DNA of 64,000 nucleotides, from the NCBI GenBank assembly GCA_016795385.1, contig JAEUHI010000048.1, positions 232,726-296,725 on the forward strand. Reading direction: 5' to 3'. Source of the DNA: Verrucomicrobiales bacterium. Its GTDB lineage: Bacteria > Verrucomicrobiota > Verrucomicrobiia > Verrucomicrobiales > DEV007. Position 1 is the first letter of the stretch, and each line of letters opens with the position of its first letter. Both the position numbers and the translations under genes were made by a program. Below, piece by piece: positions 52,358-61,669 of the stretch. The notes under the pieces are model-generated. The model saw nothing but the letters and a program-made list of their open reading frames with translations, was not told where the DNA came from and did no database searches.

Positions 52358-54202
52358 ATGGTATCTCGACCGGCCCTGATCCTCTTCATCTCGCTGGGTT
52401 TCGCACTCGGCTTCTGGGGCGGTCGCCAAATCGCTTCGGGTCCGGTCCGCACGCCTGAAGCGATCGAATCCGGGGTTTCCGCCTCCAGACCGGAGGTCCA
52501 GGATTCCGCCGCGGACCTGCGGGCCCGTATCGAGGCCACACCAACAGCGGATTTGGTCGCACTCGTCGATGAACTAGCCGACCGGCGCTGGCCTGATCTC
52601 GAATCGTTGCTGGCCTACCGTAGCTTGCTGGAACGTTGCCTACGGGAGGATCGGGAGGGGCTTCTCCTCGATCCCTTCATTCTCTTGCGCAAGAAGCACC
52701 TCGCCCCCGAACTCACCCAGGTATGGCTGGAGGTCGATGCCGCGGGGTTCTTTGATCGGTTTTTCAACGAAGGCGGCCCGATCGGCGAAAACATGCGCCT
52801 CGAAGCCGCCTTTGCCGCTCCACAGCAGTTCCTCGAGGCAGCGTTGCTTCGATTGGACCGGGTTCCGGAATCGGATACTGAAATCGGTTCGGCAATCATT
52901 TGCCTCGCCGACGACGATCCACGGGCGGCGATTGCATGGTTGGAGCGCTTTGCTCTGCGCGAGGACTTGGAAGCTTATGATCGGGTGGAGGGGACCACGG
53001 CACTTCTCGAAAACGTGTCCGTCCATGCTGAAGTTGCGGCCCGCTACGCGGCGATCGATCCCGAAGGCGCGCTGGCGTGGGCACAGGCCAGGACAACTCC
53101 CGCGGGAAAAAAGTCGGTTGCCACGGCCGTGCTGGCGAGTTGGGCATCGGCCGATCCCGACTCTGCCGGTCTCGCGCTTGCAGGGCTCGGCGACTCGTCT
53201 GGGCTGCGATCCGTCTCTATCGCGAAGATCATCGCCGAATCGGACCCTGAACTCGCCTTTCGCTGGCTCGATCAATACCAGAACCAGCAGGTCAACATTC
53301 ACTCCATCGATTCCCTTTCCCGCCACATCCGTGATCCCGCCGTCCTACGGCGGATCGAGTCGCAGATGACCGATCCCAAGTCCAGAAAAACCTTCCTACA
53401 CATGCACCTTTCCGCATGGGGCGACCGCTCTTTTGAAGAAGGCCTCGATTGGGCATTGAGCGCTCCTGCTGAATCTCAAAAATCCGCTTTGAGTGCGCTC
53501 GCCAAGGGCGTTGGGAACATTCCCTACGACGAGGCCGTTAAGCTCGCAGATAACATCCGGGATGAGGCGCTACGGGAAATCTTTCTTAGCGGGCTGCGAT
53601 CCAGATTATCCGACAAAGATCCCATACGTCTTTTCGAGATCGTCCGTGAGAGCGGCGACGAGAATGAAATCGCCTCGACGATCGAATGGGCAGCCTACAC
53701 GCACGCCCAGAGATCCGACTTTTCGCCCGAGGAAGTGTATGAGTGGACCAGGGAAGTCGATGGCGGATTGCGAGAAGACATCTACGAAGAACTTGCCCAA
53801 CGCTACTACCGGGAAGACCCGGTCAAAGCACAGGCCTGGATCGACTCGCTCGACAATGGCTACGAAAAGAGTTTTCTCCTGCGGGGTCTTGCCTCAGAGA
53901 TGTCTCAACGCGCCCCCGAGACAGCCCTTGCTTGGGCGGCGAATTTTCCCGAGCCGGAACTTCACGAAGAGGTGGTCTCCTCGGTGAGTTGGCATCTTTC
54001 GCAGCGCCGGGCCTCAGAAGCTTTCCATCTCGCGCTCAGCCATCCGAACTCCTCGCGGGAAAACCTGATGAGCACCCTGACCCGATCCGTGCGCAGTTGG
54101 GCGAGACGGGATCCCGAGGCAGCACGTGCTGCGATCTCCGGAGCACAGGCTCTGACAGAACGGGAGCGCCGATCGCTCTCCACCTGGATCTACGCGCCAT
54201 GA
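52358..54202 (+). CDS. Secreted alpha-helical-repeat protein, paralogue A
   Basis: A 614-residue protein with a hydrophobic N-terminus (LILFISLGFALGFWGG), likely a membrane anchor or signal. The rest is repeats of about 30 residues with the pattern D-P-x-x-A-x-x-W-L/A, such as DPEGALAWAQA, DPDSAGLALAGL and APETALAWAANF, typical of verrucomicrobial helical-repeat (HEAT/TPR-like) proteins. No catalytic residues are seen. Its stop overlaps the start of a paralogue (ATGA at 54199-54202), so the pair is cotranscribed. A scaffolding role at the membrane is inferred. Confidence 0.7.
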   Translation: MVSRPALILFISLGFALGFWGGRQIASGPVRTPEAIESGVSASRPEVQDSAADLRARIEATPTADLVALVDELADRRWPDLESLLAYRSLLERCLREDREGLLLDPFILLRKKHLAPELTQVWLEVDAAGFFDRFFNEGGPIGENMRLEAAFAAPQQFLEAALLRLDRVPESDTEIGSAIICLADDDPRAAIAWLERFALREDLEAYDRVEGTTALLENVSVHAEVAARYAAIDPEGALAWAQARTTPAGKKSVATAVLASWASADPDSAGLALAGLGDSSGLRSVSIAKIIAESDPELAFRWLDQYQNQQVNIHSIDSLSRHIRDPAVLRRIESQMTDPKSRKTFLHMHLSAWGDRSFEEGLDWALSAPAESQKSALSALAKGVGNIPYDEAVKLADNIRDEALREIFLSGLRSRLSDKDPIRLFEIVRESGDENEIASTIEWAAYTHAQRSDFSPEEVYEWTREVDGGLREDIYEELAQRYYREDPVKAQAWIDSLDNGYEKSFLLRGLASEMSQRAPETALAWAANFPEPELHEEVVSSVSWHLSQRRASEAFHLALSHPNSSRENLMSTLTRSVRSWARRDPEAARAAISGAQALTERERRSLSTWIYAP

Positions 54203-55974
54203 AGACGTTTACTGCCATCGTCTGCATTTGCTCCGCTGCAAGCCTGGGCGTTGTGTCAGGGTGGCTCTCGCGTCCCGGGGTCGATCCGCGACCGACCAAA
54301 GAGGAAGCTCCCGTCGCAATCACCTTTGCGGGAGATGCCGGGGTGCGACCCGATGTGTTTCTCGCCGACACGCCTCCCGGAGCCACACGTAGCCGGGCCG
54401 ATTTCCTCGCCCTGCTCCAGGAGGCAAACCGTCGCAGCGATACCGTCATGCGTGACACCCTTCTCGCTGAATGGTCCCGGCACGAGACTGCTGCCGGAGT
54501 TCGCGCCCTCTTCTTATCTGGAGCCGACCTCGAAGCCTGGCAGTTACTCCATGCGTGGGCGAAGCATCAACCTTCCGAAGCCGCCCGGATCGCCACGTCC
54601 GCCGGGATTCCGGCGGATGCTTTCTGGCACGACCTCGTCATCACCCAATCGCTGATTTCACTGCTCCTGACCGCTCCCTCCGCGGCATTGGCTCTCGAAC
54701 GCGGCTTTTATCGTCGAAGTTCGAATGAACTCGCAGATTACTTGGATAAGGACGAACTCCCTACGGGCGCCGCCGCCGACATGCTCGCCGCACTATCGCA
54801 ATTCCGTGACCCTTCACTGCGCGACCGACTCGTGGGGCATCTCGTCTCAGCAGATCGGCTCGATCCCGCCAATGCTCTCGACTGGGCGGCAACACGGAGG
54901 GATTTGGGAAACCGTCAGCACTTCACCAACGCTATCCTCAACCACTGGCTCGACAACGCTCCGGACCATGCCGGGATCTACGTCGCGGAGCACTTCGACG
55001 GCTCCGTAAACTCACGCCTCCTCGTCCGTGAGTTCCTTGCAGGGATGGCGCAACGGTCCTCCGGAAAGATGCTCGAGTGGATGCGTCGACAGGATCGCGA
55101 GCTGCTCACAAAAGTCGCGCCGTTGAAATTCCACGGACTTTCACCTGATGAAGTGGAAACGCTCGCCACCCTGCTTGCCGATGAGTTTCCGGAATTCGCC
55201 CCCGTCCCGACGACAGACCCGCTGATGTTGCCAACCTCGGCGAATGATCTTCCGGAGGTCTGGCCGCCCACCACGAAAGCGGGCGCCGTCGCTTGGTTGA
55301 ACGGATACAAGCAAAGCTGGGGTGCTCATCTTGGTCCCGAATCATGGACAGCCGAATCGATGACTCGAGTTCTGGATCTCCTCAACGATCTGCCCAATCG
55401 TTCCCGTGTGGAAACCATGCGCGAAATGGTATCCGCCTGGGCCCGAGTTGACCCGCAGGAAGCCATCACTTGGGCGGCGGGCCTGCCCGACCAGGAAAGC
55501 ATCGAAATCGCCGAATTCGCCCTCGCCTCGTGGATGCGGGAGTCGCCCGGGGATGCACGCGCCTACGTCACGGCCATTCCCGAAAGTGAATTCCGCGCCT
55601 ATGCGGTGGAGCAGACTGTCAGGCACTTCCCGGAGGAGAAACGCGATGAGGCAGAGCAATGGCTGCTTGGTCTCGCTCCCGATCTCGCGCGCGACGCCGG
55701 ACTCCGGGAACTGGCCGATTCCGTTCTGAAACACACGGGCAGAGCTCCAACCGACCCGGAACGGGCCTTTCGGCTATCCCGTCAGATCGAACATCCGGTG
55801 ATCCAGGCAGAATGGGTGGAGAAATCTCTGAGAGAACTGAACGGCAGCAATCCCGCCCGCACCCTCGAACTGGTTTCCGAATCCGGCTTGCCCGCCGAGC
55901 TACAAACAAGTCTCAGGGAAAGCGCCTTGCGAAGTATCGAAATGCGCGAACGGATGTTAAAGAAGAAGCGCTGA
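54199..55974 (+). CDS. Secreted alpha-helical-repeat protein, paralogue B
   Basis: A 591-residue paralogue of the preceding gene. A signal (MKTFTAIVCICSAASL) is followed by an extended region, then repeats with the same D-P-x-E/A-A-I-x-W-A pattern (VDPQEAITWAAG, DPANALDWAAT). The last 80 residues (ERAFRLSRQIEHPVIQAEW) end in a Lys/Arg-rich tail. Its repeats and end differ from paralogue A, so the pair probably diverged after duplication. It converges with the Asp-box gene at 56122. Function unknown. Confidence 0.7.
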   Translation: MKTFTAIVCICSAASLGVVSGWLSRPGVDPRPTKEEAPVAITFAGDAGVRPDVFLADTPPGATRSRADFLALLQEANRRSDTVMRDTLLAEWSRHETAAGVRALFLSGADLEAWQLLHAWAKHQPSEAARIATSAGIPADAFWHDLVITQSLISLLLTAPSAALALERGFYRRSSNELADYLDKDELPTGAAADMLAALSQFRDPSLRDRLVGHLVSADRLDPANALDWAATRRDLGNRQHFTNAILNHWLDNAPDHAGIYVAEHFDGSVNSRLLVREFLAGMAQRSSGKMLEWMRRQDRELLTKVAPLKFHGLSPDEVETLATLLADEFPEFAPVPTTDPLMLPTSANDLPEVWPPTTKAGAVAWLNGYKQSWGAHLGPESWTAESMTRVLDLLNDLPNRSRVETMREMVSAWARVDPQEAITWAAGLPDQESIEIAEFALASWMRESPGDARAYVTAIPESEFRAYAVEQTVRHFPEEKRDEAEQWLLGLAPDLARDAGLRELADSVLKHTGRAPTDPERAFRLSRQIEHPVIQAEWVEKSLRELNGSNPARTLELVSESGLPAELQTSLRESALRSIEMRERMLKKKR

Positions 55975-56121
55975 CATGGCTTTTACCGAGGCCTGTGCGT
56001 GCAAAGGAGATCTCCTTCCGACGATTCGAAATCCTCAAGCAGATTCGCGGATGCCCGCGATTTCCTTTCTGAAACCATCTGCTGGCCTCCCTGAATCTGC
56101 TGGAGATCTCTTGAATCGCCC

Positions 56122-57321
56122 TCACCCGAGCCGCCAAGTTGCCTGACGCAGTACGGCGTGTTTCTTTCCGGCCATGGATTCATACCAGACCGTGAGCAAA
56201 GTCCCGTCGGTGAGTTCGACGGTGCTGGGGTAGCCGAGATCACCGCCTATGCCATCGGCTGAGATCGTGATGGCCTCACTCCAGGTCTTGCCATGATCGC
56301 TGCTGACGCGGGCTTGATTGCCGAACTGCGCGCGGCGATGGCCGTAGCTCATGAGAAGACGTCCGTCGCGGAGCTTGAGCAGGTGCGAGGGCAGACCGAA
56401 ACAGATCGGACGGGGCTCGGTCCAAGTCTTGCCACCATCCTTGGATTCGGTTTGCAGGGTCCAGCCGGAGTTGGCCTGATTGTGATTGCGGATCTGGGCG
56501 ATGATGGTGCCGTCGTCGGCTTCGGCGGCGTGGAGTTCGTGATAGCTCTTCGTCGCATCGTCACCGGCTCGCGTCGGAATATCGGAAAGCCATTTCCAGG
56601 TGAGCCCATCGTCGTCGGAGACGGTCACGCCGATCTTCTTCTCGTCGGTCCAGAGCTGCTTGCCGGCGTAGAAGAGGCGGCCGTCTTTCAATTGGATCGG
56701 ACCATGAGGGCTGTTCACGATGGTGGGTATGCGAGCGGACCAGGTCGCGCCGCCGTCGGTGGAGCGGATGATCCACTCGCCGAGATCGGCCTTGCGCTCC
56801 TCGGCACTGAGTCGCTCGTGGCATGCGCGCCAGCGCGCGTATTCCTCGCCGGCGAGTTCCTTGGTCTGCCAGCCGTCCTTGGTCAGCTCGCTGAAGATCT
56901 CCTTTTTCTCGAAATAGGGTTCGTAGGCAAGCGAGGTGAAGGTCGAGGCGATGAGCGTGCCCTTCGCGGTCTCCAGCACGCCCGAGTCGCGATCGTCGGT
57001 GGCGCTGTCGAGCAGAACGCGCGGGAATGACCAAGTCGCGCCCTCGTCCCGCGAGGTCATGGCCACGACCTGGCCAAAGGGGCACACGTGCGAGACGCGA
57101 CCGCCCGACCAGGTGAGCCAGAGTTCGCCATTGGCTCGCCGCGCCACGGTGGACCAGCCGTGGTAATACTCGGGTTGCTGGGAAATGATCTTCGTCTCGA
57201 GGATCGTCGCCGAGGCCGCCCAGGCGGATGACGGCCTGACAAAAACACCACCAGCGACCATCGCGGCCGAGGTTTTGAGAAACTGACGACGCGGGGCGGA
57301 GGCGTTGACTTGGGCTTTCAT
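56122..57321 (-). CDS. Tat-exported Asp-box (BNR) sialidase-like protein
   Basis: A 399-residue protein with a twin-arginine signal (APRRQFLKTSAAM) starting at 57321. Five Asp-box motifs (SRDEGATWS, STDGGATWS, SDDDGLTWK, SKDGGKTWT, SSDHGKTWS) indicate a six-bladed sialidase-type propeller. The catalytic Tyr/Glu pair and arginine triad of true sialidases are not all obvious, so a glycoside-binding or broader hydrolase function is possible. It is the last gene of the minus-strand carbohydrate operon and shares a 19-base leader with the paralogue at 60561. Confidence 0.85.
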   Translation of the reverse strand: MKAQVNASAPRRQFLKTSAAMVAGGVFVRPSSAWAASATILETKIISQQPEYYHGWSTVARRANGELWLTWSGGRVSHVCPFGQVVAMTSRDEGATWSFPRVLLDSATDDRDSGVLETAKGTLIASTFTSLAYEPYFEKKEIFSELTKDGWQTKELAGEEYARWRACHERLSAEERKADLGEWIIRSTDGGATWSARIPTIVNSPHGPIQLKDGRLFYAGKQLWTDEKKIGVTVSDDDGLTWKWLSDIPTRAGDDATKSYHELHAAEADDGTIIAQIRNHNQANSGWTLQTESKDGGKTWTEPRPICFGLPSHLLKLRDGRLLMSYGHRRAQFGNQARVSSDHGKTWSEAITISADGIGGDLGYPSTVELTDGTLLTVWYESMAGKKHAVLRQATWRLG

Positions 57322-57323
57322 GC

Positions 57324-57342
57324 GATGGAACAGGGTTGGATC
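57324..57342 (-). repeat. 19-base leader repeat, copy 1
   Basis: The 19 bases GATGGAACAGGGTTGGATC (plus strand) just upstream of the 57321 start codon occur again at 61635-61653, upstream of the other Asp-box gene. On the coding strand they read as the untranslated leader. The identity suggests a duplicated cassette. Confidence 0.75.
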
Positions 57343-59035
57343 AGAGCTCGCCGGGTAGATTTGAGAAGAGGACGCACCAATTCCACAGGGGATAGGGCTG
57401 TCCGGCGCGCGTGCCGTAGCGGGTGTCGGCGAAGGTGAAGACGGCGTGCTCGGGGTCGGAGTCGCGGAGATTGCCGTAGCTGTAGGAACGCTGGGCGGTG
57501 ATGGCGAGCCCCGGCGCAAAGGGCAGGCCGTCGCGCAAGGTGGCGGGATCGTAGTGCAGCACGGTGACCCCGTTCTCCACGGCGACTTCGCGGATGGCAG
57601 CGCGCAGTGGCTTTCCATCCGAGGTGGCTGTGACAAAAAACGCGCCTTCATCGAGCAAGGGGCGCAGCAGGTTGGAACGGTCGTTGGTCAGGATGATCTC
57701 CTCACTCGCGCGACCGTCGACCTCGGGTCCGGGCCGGATGGCGGCGATGGTGCCGAGCGCGAAGGTGGCGGGGTGTCCGTAGCTGACGGTCCAGCGCTCG
57801 CCCGTGGGCAAGGCTTTGGCCAGTCGGATGCGGACTCGTTCGGGGCCGTCCACGACCACTTCGAGCAAGGTCACGGTGGCGCCGGAGCCGTCCCGAACCT
57901 GGAATCCGGCGAGGGAGGAAAAGCCGTCCTTCACCGCGATTTCCTGACGAGGCAGGAAAGTCGTGTCGATGACGAGAGGCGGCCTCGGCACGAGGAAGTC
58001 GACGAGGATGCTGTCGCGCCTCCCATCGAGCCGTGCACGCTGGGGACGGAGCGGCTCCCATTTCTCACCGCGGTGCAGGACGCGATGCATCACCTTGCCC
58101 ACCTGCTCACCCCACCAGCGTTCGCCATCGGCGGAGAGGTGAATCGCGTCACCGACCCTGCCATCGGGCCGGCGGCTGTTCAAGGCGCTCGGCACGGCGT
58201 AGTGCGGGCCGACGAGATGGATCTGGGGGTCGGCATCCGCCGCCATCAACTGTGCTTCGCCCGCCGGACCAAGCGTCTGGTAGGTGAACATCGGGATTTC
58301 CCCGGGCTGACCGGTGATCGCCGCGAGATCGTTGGACCACTGCTTCCGGTAGGCGATGAGTTGATCGCGATACCACTCCAGACCCGCCGGGCGCGGAATC
58401 TCCGCATCCCAACGGGTCGGCACGATGCCGCCGGTGGGGCCGCCGTTGCCTTCGCCCTGCATCCAGTAGAGCGCTTCGATCCGGAACTTCATCCCCAGCC
58501 TCTCCGCCGCCAAGACTGCCCGTCGCGCGTCGTCGAGACTGGTGCGGTAGTAGCCGCCTCCGTGACGCCTCGAATCGGGCGTGCGGGCATCGGTGGACAG
58601 ATCGGCTGGCGAAAGTTCCTGGATCTGTCGTCCCCCCTGTCCGGCGAAGGCGACGAGGAAGGGCCGATTTGTGGTTTTGTCAGGACGCTTTTCCTTTCGC
58701 GCCAAAGCTGCCTGAAGGTGATCGGCCAGTCCATTCGCAACCGTCTCGCCGAGCCCGCCATTGGCCTCGGCCCGCAGCGGGACCAGATCGAACTGATCCG
58801 CGGGACGTTGCTCCGGCTTTGCGGCATCGGCACCGGGCAGCCAGGTGCGGACGCCGCGTTTGAAGGCGAGATTTCCCCACCCGGTGTCCTCCGGCGTCAC
58901 CAGAGGCAGCGACTCCGAGCCGTCGCCGAGCGATTGACCCATCATCCAGATCCCGGTGAGCGACGGCTTTTCCTCCGCCGCGATCGGCGACCAGAGGGCA
59001 AGCAGGCACAGGAGGCTGGCGCGGACCAATCGCAT
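57341..59035 (-). CDS. Secreted SGNH-type carbohydrate esterase
   Basis: A 564-residue exported protein starting at 59035 (MRLVRASLLCLLALWS). The SGNH-like block MMGQSLGDGSES near residue 35 contains the Ser, a late YWMQGEGNGG supplies a Gly/Gln/Glu block and IHLSADGERWWG the catalytic His. It resembles sialate O-acetylesterases and carbohydrate esterases and would remove acyl groups from a polysaccharide. Its start overlaps the stop of the 59035-60516 gene (ATGA). The C-terminal 200 residues form a separate beta domain. Confidence 0.82.
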   Translation of the reverse strand: MRLVRASLLCLLALWSPIAAEEKPSLTGIWMMGQSLGDGSESLPLVTPEDTGWGNLAFKRGVRTWLPGADAAKPEQRPADQFDLVPLRAEANGGLGETVANGLADHLQAALARKEKRPDKTTNRPFLVAFAGQGGRQIQELSPADLSTDARTPDSRRHGGGYYRTSLDDARRAVLAAERLGMKFRIEALYWMQGEGNGGPTGGIVPTRWDAEIPRPAGLEWYRDQLIAYRKQWSNDLAAITGQPGEIPMFTYQTLGPAGEAQLMAADADPQIHLVGPHYAVPSALNSRRPDGRVGDAIHLSADGERWWGEQVGKVMHRVLHRGEKWEPLRPQRARLDGRRDSILVDFLVPRPPLVIDTTFLPRQEIAVKDGFSSLAGFQVRDGSGATVTLLEVVVDGPERVRIRLAKALPTGERWTVSYGHPATFALGTIAAIRPGPEVDGRASEEIILTNDRSNLLRPLLDEGAFFVTATSDGKPLRAAIREVAVENGVTVLHYDPATLRDGLPFAPGLAITAQRSYSYGNLRDSDPEHAVFTFADTRYGTRAGQPYPLWNWCVLFSNLPGEL

Positions 59036-60516
59036 CACTCGGTGAATTGGAAGGAAAAGACATCGGCGTCCTTCATCGAGATCCGGAGCCGCACCGGTTT
59101 GCCCGCGAGCGCACTGACGTCGGTGCCGGCTTTCCAGGTCACCCTGCGATCGATCTCGTTGCCGATTTGCATCTGGCAATCGTCGACCGCATAGCCGGGG
59201 ATCGGCTGGCCGTCGGCGGTCTCGATGCCCACCTTCACTCCCCCGGCGGCCGAGGTGGAGAAATTCAAGGAAAGCTCGCGACCGGAGAAAATGAAGGGTT
59301 TGGTGATCGCATGTCCGCCGGCATAACCACAGTGCAGCGACGCGAATCCATCGACTCGCAGCGAATAACGACGCAAGTGGGCGGTGGGCTGGGCGTAGTC
59401 CTGATTTACATAAATCGACATCTCGGCCGGTCCGGTGGGCACGACATTGAGCGCGGGATAGTTCGTGCGGGAAACCCAGTTTTGCGCGCCGATGCCGCCG
59501 CGGATGAAGCCCTCCAGAAAGGTGCGGTCGTAGACGGCTAGATGATCCGCACCTTCCGCCGGACGGGTCGTCATGAAGATGGCATCGGAGGTGTCCTTGA
59601 AGTAGCCGGGATTCACGTGGATCGACTTGGCCTGCTCGTCATTGAGGACCTGCCGTCCCGGCATGAAGCGCGCCGCGATGGCGACGTAGAGATGCGGCGC
59701 CCGGAAGTAGGGACTCGTCTGATTCGTGTAGAGGTGCTCGATGGGAGGCTCGCTCTCGGGATGGCGATAGCCGAGCAGCACGGGCGGCGTCCACGTGAGG
59801 AAGTCGCTGCTCTCGCTGCGCACGATGCGGCGGATGCCGTCCTCGAAGACGCGGTAGTAGGCGACATACTTGCCCTCGGACTCGGACCAAAAGGGCACGT
59901 TCTGGGAGTCGAACATGTATTGGTAGGGCACCATCTCCTTCGTGATGACGGGCGCGTCGGCCATCCTTTCCCAGCGGTAGCCGTCGGTCGATTTCCAGGC
60001 GACGAGCCCGCCACCCTCCATCGTACCGCCGAAGGCCTTGAAGCGCTCGCCCTCGGGCACGCCGGGACGCGTGTCGCGGAAGGGGCTGAAATTGTGCGGC
60101 GAGGTGTTGGCGCTCATCAGCACGAGGTTGTTGGCCTTGGTGCCGTTGGCTTCGTAGAGGCCGAGTTCGGGTTTGGTCCAGGTGCGGCCGTCCTTCGATT
60201 CGGCGACGCAGGTGACCTCTTCCTCGCTGCCATCGCGATTGGCGACCGCTTTGCCACGGTAGTAGGCGCGCAGGCTCCCATCTTCGAGCGTAACGATGGT
60301 GGCGTAGCCGCTGAAGAGTCCCTCCCACGGTTTATCGAAGCCAAAGGCGACGCCTTCGTCGCGCGGGGCGTGGAGTTGGAGACGGACGCCATTGAACTGG
60401 TCGAGGAGGAAGTGATCGACAAAGAGTTCGCGACGGCTGCCGATGTTGACCGGATCGGCGGCGTGACTGAGCAGGCTCGCGAAACAGAACACGAGCGGAA
60501 GAAGGAATCGTTTCAT
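59035..60516 (-). CDS. Secreted glycosidase-like propeller protein, copy 2
   Basis: A 493-residue exported protein (MKRFLLPLVFCFASLLSHA) starting at 60516. Family blocks RRELFVDHFLLDQFNG, ESKDGRTWTKPELGLYE and VPFWSESEGKYVAYYRVFEDG also occur in the 61670 gene. The protein combines a five-bladed propeller with a C-terminal beta-sandwich that ends in KDADVFSFQF. Enzymatic residues are not certain. It is the second GH-like gene of the operon and is translationally coupled to the esterase. Confidence 0.8.
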   Translation of the reverse strand: MKRFLLPLVFCFASLLSHAADPVNIGSRRELFVDHFLLDQFNGVRLQLHAPRDEGVAFGFDKPWEGLFSGYATIVTLEDGSLRAYYRGKAVANRDGSEEEVTCVAESKDGRTWTKPELGLYEANGTKANNLVLMSANTSPHNFSPFRDTRPGVPEGERFKAFGGTMEGGGLVAWKSTDGYRWERMADAPVITKEMVPYQYMFDSQNVPFWSESEGKYVAYYRVFEDGIRRIVRSESSDFLTWTPPVLLGYRHPESEPPIEHLYTNQTSPYFRAPHLYVAIAARFMPGRQVLNDEQAKSIHVNPGYFKDTSDAIFMTTRPAEGADHLAVYDRTFLEGFIRGGIGAQNWVSRTNYPALNVVPTGPAEMSIYVNQDYAQPTAHLRRYSLRVDGFASLHCGYAGGHAITKPFIFSGRELSLNFSTSAAGGVKVGIETADGQPIPGYAVDDCQMQIGNEIDRRVTWKAGTDVSALAGKPVRLRISMKDADVFSFQFTE

Positions 60517-60560
60517 GGGGTTGGCGGGGTTACTGGTTGCTGATTCGTGTCGGAAACCCG

Positions 60561-61634
60561 TCATGGCTTTGGAGCCTCCCAGATCGAAACGCCCATCTGA
60601 TACGATGGATAAAGTGCGGTCGCCTTGGCATACCACGCCGTCACCAGTTTGCCGTCGGCGCGCTGCACCGTGCTCGGGTAACCGCAATCACCCTCCAGCG
60701 AGGTCGCGATGCGGAGCGGTTCGGACCAGGATTTTCCCTCGTCGCTGCTGAGTTTGGCGAGAACGCCGAAGCGATCTTTCACCCGGCAGCCGTGGCTGAG
60801 GAGGAGTCGTCCGTCCTTCAAGCGGACGAGGTGCCCGTTGATCTCGTTCGGCGCGGTGACGCGGAGCGGTTCGCTCCAGGTGACTCCGTCGTCTTCCGAC
60901 CAAAACAGATCCATGGCCCGCTCCCGCGAGGCCGCGAGCCAGCGCTTGCCGCCGAGGTGGAGCAGGGTCGTCTCGTTGCCGGTCGGATGGATCGTCGAGA
61001 TCCGTTTCCAAGTCTTGCCATCGTCATCGCTCCGGAAATGCCAGGAACGGTAGCCTTTCGTTTTGGTACTTTGGGTAGGGTCGGTGAATTCGCCGCCATA
61101 GCACGAGACGTGCAGCGCGCCATCCTCGCCCTGCTTGATGTCGCCAAAAGGGATGTAGTGCGTCCAGCCCGGGTCCGGCGCCGGGAAGTCCTTGATCTGC
61201 GTCCAGGTCTTGCCACCGTCGGCGCTGCGGCAGACCCAAGTCTGGAGAATGTCGTCGCGGAAGTCGGACTGCTTCGGGCGCTGCGGTTGCTTCACGTTCG
61301 TCCAGCCAGAGACCAGCACGAGTAGGTCGCCGTTCTTCGCGAGCCCGGCGGCGTGATTCATTCGGTTCGTGTCCGGATCATTCGGCGCCGGCACCCCGCG
61401 TTTCGTCCAAGTCGTACCGGCGGCGCTGTTCCAGACCTCGACCGCTCCGGCGACCTGGCCGTGGCTCGGCTTGCTGAAGAGCGTGGCGTTGATCGAGCCG
61501 TCCGGTAGAACGGTGAGAGCCGGCCACGCGCAGACGTCCTTCACGGCGACAAGGTGCTCGATGCCTGGCGGCTCGGGCTCGGCGGCAGAGAGGGTGGTGA
61601 GGGAAAGAAGGAGATACAGGGATGAGGTCTTCAT
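60561..61634 (-). CDS. Secreted Asp-box (BNR) sialidase-like protein
   Basis: A 357-residue exported protein with signal MKTSSLYLLLSLTTLSAA; start at 61634. Four Asp-boxes (SADGGKTWT, SDDDGKTWK, SEDDGVTWS, SSDEGKSWS) define a sialidase-like propeller. The late GYPSTVQRADGKLVTAWY mirrors GYPSTVELTDGTLLTVWY in the 56122 gene, so the two are paralogues. It lies between two glycosidase-like paralogues and shares a 19-base leader with the other copy. The exact glycan target is unknown. Confidence 0.82.
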   Translation of the reverse strand: MKTSSLYLLLSLTTLSAAEPEPPGIEHLVAVKDVCAWPALTVLPDGSINATLFSKPSHGQVAGAVEVWNSAAGTTWTKRGVPAPNDPDTNRMNHAAGLAKNGDLLVLVSGWTNVKQPQRPKQSDFRDDILQTWVCRSADGGKTWTQIKDFPAPDPGWTHYIPFGDIKQGEDGALHVSCYGGEFTDPTQSTKTKGYRSWHFRSDDDGKTWKRISTIHPTGNETTLLHLGGKRWLAASRERAMDLFWSEDDGVTWSEPLRVTAPNEINGHLVRLKDGRLLLSHGCRVKDRFGVLAKLSSDEGKSWSEPLRIATSLEGDCGYPSTVQRADGKLVTAWYAKATALYPSYQMGVSIWEAPKP

Positions 61635-61653
61635 GATGGAACAGGGTTGGATC
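61635..61653 (-). repeat. 19-base leader repeat, copy 2
   Basis: Identical to the 19 bases at 57324-57342, again directly upstream of an Asp-box gene start codon (61634). It supports duplication of a glycosidase-like plus Asp-box cassette. Confidence 0.75.
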
Positions 61654-61669
61654 GGAGATGGAAGAGGGT

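Noticed and set aside
57446..59194. Plus-strand open frame of 582 codons opposite the SGNH esterase
   Set aside because: Shadow; the minus-strand protein carries a signal peptide and catalytic motifs.
56122..61634. Calling the Asp-box proteins true sialidases
   Set aside because: Asp-boxes are shared by many propellers; the full sialidase catalytic set was not visible, so only sialidase-like is claimed.
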